From NCBI GenBank assembly GCA_012932295.1, contig JAAONU010000004.1, forward strand, positions 12,400,630-12,464,629: DNA of 64,000 bases, in the 5' to 3' direction. The notes below the pieces were generated by a model, which saw only the letters and a program-made list of their open reading frames with translations, was not told where the DNA came from and searched no databases. A program made the position numbers and the translations under genes. This document shows positions 55,501-61,500 of the stretch, piece by piece; the stretch's first letter is position 1; the number at the start of each line of letters is the position of its first letter. This DNA is from Cyclina sinensis (Eukaryota > Mollusca > Bivalvia > Venerida > Veneridae).

Positions 55501-58500
55501 TAAAGTGGACTTATTCAGTACAATTCAAGATTTTAAGCTTTAGACATGTCTGCTACAAAACTGTCTTTATACAAAAAGGGGGTCCTGAAAAAGTATGACA
55601 ATATAAAAAATGGCAAATATTAGTTAAAAAATTATAGAAGTTATTAATTGCATTTAATGCTAAAATCAATTAAAAATATGAAAACAAAAAATAAATAAAT
55701 CATTCATCAATGATTTTAGGGAAACTGGATATAAAAAAATCAAACTGTATCAAGTGCAGAATTACCAATCATCATATGTGTCAAGAGAATGTACAGTGAT
55801 CAATTGTTACAGCTTTATATTTAATATGCTTTAACAAGAAACAAACATTATGACCTGTCTGCGATAACCCTAGTGCATTCATGTTTCCACAGTCCTAACA
55901 TGGTAGATATATTTGTACATTCATCTCCCTTTATCTTCAGCATACCCTCCCAGATACGGGACAGATCTCTCAAGTTGAAAATGTAGTGGAACTTGGCTGG
56001 GGTTGGCAACATCTTTACCTATACAATCAATGTTCTAACTTGGATTACAATTTCTCAGGCAACTATGAATATATTGAAGTTATTGTTTGTTTCACATTTG
56101 TGTTCACAAGGTATATCATAATCTCAACACATGCAAAAAATACTAAATGAAGGCCTCTACAAAACTTTGTATATCACACTCAATAAGTAGAGATTAATGG
56201 CTTGAAAAAAATCTTTGAAACATACTACCTGAACTTCAACCAAACAAGCTTTATATTGAAATTACACGCTTTCTTTAAATATTTATCTTCAGCTGAACAA
56301 TACCTTAGTTGACTGCCAAATAATCCTGGTTGCTGGAACCAAAAGTTTTGTGAGCTCACATATTTCAGGATTAAACCTTGAAGGGCAGAAGTATCCACAT
56401 CCAATAATACCTGTCAAAACATATTATAACATTCATAAGTTCCAGATACTGTTGTTGTTCTTATTCCACTTCTTACTATCCAACCCCTTCATACCTGTAC
56501 ATCAAAAAAAGAAATATACTTTGAAATTATTTTAATTTGCTTGCATGAAATTTCGTGAAATTTGTGGCAAATGGCAAAGATGCTAAGTTCATGAGGTTCT
56601 AAATTTGTGCATCTCTAAATAACTAATTCACAATGTTTTTTATTTTTTATTCAAGAAAAATAAAAGCAGTTGACAGTTGTACTGCACGTGATCACCCAGC
56701 GCACTGTGTATATGTGTCAATTAGAGTTGTCCTCTTTGAATAAACTGACAGTACGTCTACCTATTAATACTTACAATTTTCATTTACTGCAGAAACATTA
56801 AAAGCTCAATCAAAAACTAGAGCTAAAATCACTAAATGTGATTAATAACCGCCGCAAGACTGTTTCGGAATTGAGGAAGTTATTAGTAACAGAATACTTT
56901 GTAAAAGAACTGAAACAGAGTTATGGATGTGGGCAATTCAAGATAGTTCTGGTTTTTGTACACTGCCTTCCCTTTCACTGTGGTTGACCATTGTATGAAG
57001 TTGCATTGAATTCAAACCATTAGTTTTCAAGTTATGGACAAAGAAAATCAACAAAGGGCAATAACTGTTCATATAGTGAAGATGGAGTTAGGATTCTTAA
57101 ACACTACACTTCCTGTCACTGTGCTTGACCATTGTATGAAGTTGCATTGAATTCCAACCATTAGTTTTCAAGTTATGCTCCGGACAAGGAAAACAAACAA
57201 AGGACAATAACTGTGCAAATAGTGAAAATGGAGTTAAGATTCTTAAACATTGCACTCCCTCTCATTGTGCTTGATCATTGTATGAAGTTGCATTGAATTC
57301 AAACCATTAGTTTTCAAGTTATACTATGGACAAGGAAATTGCAACAGACCACCCGACCAGCCAACCACAGGGTGACTCATATATACCCACTTTAAGGTGT
57401 TTCATGTGAATAACAATTGTTTTAAAACAACAATACTGCATGCAAATAACATCTTAACTCATTCATGTATTTATTACTAAGGTTTTGTCACTAAGGATGG
57501 CAATGGTATTGTACTTTTAAAAGCATTCACCAAGGGAAAAAAAAACAAGAGGGCCATGATGGCCCTGGATCGCTCACCTGAGTACTTTGGCTGTAGGTTT
57601 GCTGTTAAGCAGTATTTCATTTTTTAATTGAAAATATATAAGTGCCTACAAACCAAATATGTAAAATATCAGTCAATAAATAAAGGCTCTATGACAGAAA
57701 GTAGAAATATCTATTATAAGCTATGGTGACCTTGACCTTGACCCAGTGATCTCAAACCCTACCCATGGGTAGAGGTCCATGCAAGGAACCTATATACTGA
57801 ATATCAAAGATATTGGTCTATAACCGAAGGCTTTATGAGGTACAGTAGATAAATCTATTTTTAGCCTCCGTGATCTTTAACCTAATCCAATCATTTGGAA
57901 AAGCTTGATAAAGCTTGCTTCATGCCAAATTTTAAAATTCAAGGCCTTGTGATTTCAGACAAGAAGATTTTTAAAGATTTCCTTTTTAACATGTTAAGGG
58001 CCCCCGGGGCGGGGCAAATTTTGACCCAAAGGCCAACATTTAAACAATATTGGTAAAGGTTCTTTACACAATACTCAACACCAAATATCTAAGGTCTACA
58101 CCTATTTGTTTTTGAGAAAAATGATTTTTCATGTTTTTCCTATATAAATCAATGTAAAACAAAGAAACCCTGGGGTGTGGCCAATTTTGACCAGGGGGAC
58201 ATAATTTGAACAAACATGGTAAACATCCACTAGACAATGCTACATACCAAATATCTAAGCTGTAGGTAATGAGATTTCCAGTAAGAAGATTTTTAAAGAT
58301 TGTCTTTTTTACATATTAAGGGCCCCCGGGCGGGGCCAATTTTGACCCCAGGGCCAACATATAAACAATACTGGTAAAGGTTATCTACACAATACTACAC
58401 ACAAAATATCTAAGGTCTAGTCCTATTAGTTCCCGAGAAAAATGACTTTTCATGTTTTTCCTATATAACTATATGTAAACCAAGAGAACACTTGGGCGTG

Positions 58501-61500
58501 GCCAATTTTGACCCAGGGAACATAATTTGAACAAACTTGGTAGACAATCACTAGACAATGCTACATACCAAATATCTAAGCTGTAGGCATTGAGATTTCC
58601 AGTAAGAAGATTTTTAAAGATTGTCTTTTTTACATATTAAGGGCCCCCGGGGCGGGGCCAATTTTGACCCCAGGGCCAACATATAAACAATACTGGTAAA
58701 GGTTCTTTACACAATACTCCACACCAAATATCTAAGGTCTAGTCCTATTAGTTTTGGAGAAAAATTATTTTTCATGTTTTTCCTATATAACTAGAAATGG
58801 GTTTTTGATTGAACAAAAACATATGTCTCCCCCCAGCCAGTTGCTGCAGGTAGTATTGAGTCAGACGATTGTAAAATTTGACATTTAACCTCCAAGTGTG
58901 ACCTTGACCTTGAGACACCACATCCGCAAAGTGGGTTCTGCACGTCAACTTGATGAGGTGAACATCTGACCCAAGTTTCATAAAAATCCTTCAAGGGCTA
59001 TTGAAGATACAGAGCGGACACGATTTTGTGGCATTTGACATTTAACCTTCAAGTGTGACCTTGACCTTGAGACACCACACTCGCAAAGTGGGTTCTGCAT
59101 GTCGCCTTGATGAGGTGAACATCTGACCCAAGTTTCATAAAAATCCTTCAAGGGCTTTTGAAGATACAGAGCGGACACGATTTTGGGGCATTTGACATTT
59201 AACCTCCAAGTGTGACCTTGACCTTGAGACACCACACCCACATAGTGTGTTCTGCGCGTCGCCTCGATGAGGTGAACATCTGACCCAAGTTTCATAAAAA
59301 TCCTTCAAGGGCTTTGGAAGATACAGAGCGGACACGATTTTGTGGCATCTGACATTTAACCTCCAAGTGTGACCTTGCCCTTGAGACACCACACCCGCAA
59401 AGTGGGTTCTGCACGTCGCCTTGATGAGGTGAACATCTGACCCAAGTTTCATAAAAATCCTTCAAGGGCTTTGGAAGATACAGAGCGGACACGATTTTGT
59501 GACGGACAGACGGACGGACGGACAGACGGACGGACAACCGGGGGAAAAACAATATGTCTCCCCCATTTTTGGGGGGAGACATAACTATATGTAAACCAAG
59601 AGAACCCTGGGGCATGGCCAATTTTGACCCAGGGGACATAATTTGAACAAACTTGGTAGACATCCACTAGACAATGCTACATACCAAATACCTAATCTGT
59701 AGGCATTGAGGTTTCCAGTAAGAAGATTTTTAAAGATTGCCATTTTTACATATTAAGGGCCCCTGCGGCGGGGCCAATTTTGACCCCAGGGCCAACATAT
59801 AAACAATACTGGTAAAGGTTATCTACACAATACTCCACACCAAATATCTAAGGTCTAGTCCTATTAGTTCCCGAGAAAAATGATTTTTCATGTTTTTCCT
59901 ATGTAACTATATGTAAACCAAGAGAACCCTGGGGCGTGGCCAATTTTGACCCAGGGGACATAATTTGAACAAACTTGGTAGACATCCACTAGACAATGCT
60001 ACATACCAAATATCAAAGCTGTAGGCATTGTGGTTTCTGAGAAGAAGATTTTTCAAGATTTCCTTCTTTACATATTAAGGGCCCCCGGGGCAGGGCCAAT
60101 TTTGACCCCAGGGCCAACATGTAAACAATACTGGTAAAGGTTATCTACACAATACTCCACACCAAATACCTAAGGTCTAGTCCTATTAGTTTTGGAGAAA
60201 AATGATTTTTCATGTTTTTCCTATATAACTATATGTAAACCAAGAGAACCCTGGTGCGTGGCCAATTTTGACCCAAGGGACATAATTTGAACAAACTTGG
60301 TAGACATCCACTAGACAATGCTACATACCAAATATCAAAGCTGTAGGCACTGTGGTTTCTGAGAAGAAGATTTTTCAAGATTTCCTATATAAGTCTATGT
60401 AAAAGGAAGTGACCCCTGGGACGGGGCCAATTTTGACCCCAGGGAAATAATTTGAACAATTTTTGTAGAGTTTCATTAGAGGGTGCTAAATGCCAAATAT
60501 CTAAGCTCTAGGCCTTGTGGTTTCAGACAAGAAGATTTTCAAAGTTTTTCCTTTAAGTTGCCATAGCAACCAGAGTTCTGCATGGAATCAAATTCTTTAA
60601 ACAATTTTGGTAGAGCTTCATGCAAGGAACATTTCTGTGAAGTTTTGTTGAAATTGGCCCAGTGGTTTAGGAGGAGATGTTCTTTAAAACAAAAGTTTAC
60701 GCACGCACGCACTGACGACGTACGACGGACATTGACTGATCACAATACCTCACCTTGTGCACTACGTGCACAGGTGAGCTAAAAATAAAAGAAATTAAAA
60801 GCAAAAGATAAAAAAAAATTTACTTCATTAACATGCCAAAATGTTAGAGTATTCAAACAAAATTTGCAGGAAAAAACAACACCAAATTTGATATGCAAAT
60901 ATTTCACATATGTACTCAATTTGGATAACTCTTAAGATTTCTGTTAGTTTTGTATCTAAATTCACACATGGCTTCTTGCTCACAAAAATATTTTCACAGT
61001 CATAACTATAAATAACTTTTTCTTTGATTTTGTACAATTTAAAGTGGACAAAACAAATGAAAACTATAAATATGTCCACAGGACAAAGGTATCCCCACCT
61101 TGTGCCTTTGACAGAAAAACATAATGACAGAGTCACAGACAAACAGAGAAAATCAAATCGTATCTGCCACATGCTGTGTAAAAGGGGGGCATAACCAATG
61201 AACCCAATGCATCTTTTTTACTATTTTAAAGGCCGTAACTGTAATCATAACGCAGTGAGCTGCAAACAATACCCCAGGTACACAACAACTCACCAAGGCA
61301 AACATTTATGGGAGGTTCTGTGAATTCATATCAAATAGTTTAAGAGCTACGTGCGACACAAACTTTAAAATGCCCATTTTTACTATTTCTAGCAGCAAAC
61401 AAAACCCCAGGTGCACAACAACTTATCACTGCTAACATTCATGAAGGGTTTCATGATAAAATTTAAAATACTTTGGGAGCAGCACATGACACAAACTTTA

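Noticed and set aside
60828..61172. 114-codon - strand frame in the intron before dynein exon 4
   Set aside because: Low-complexity, hydrophobic and cysteine-rich without similarity I can recognise; it does not match the missing dynein segment, which is found at 56304-56410.
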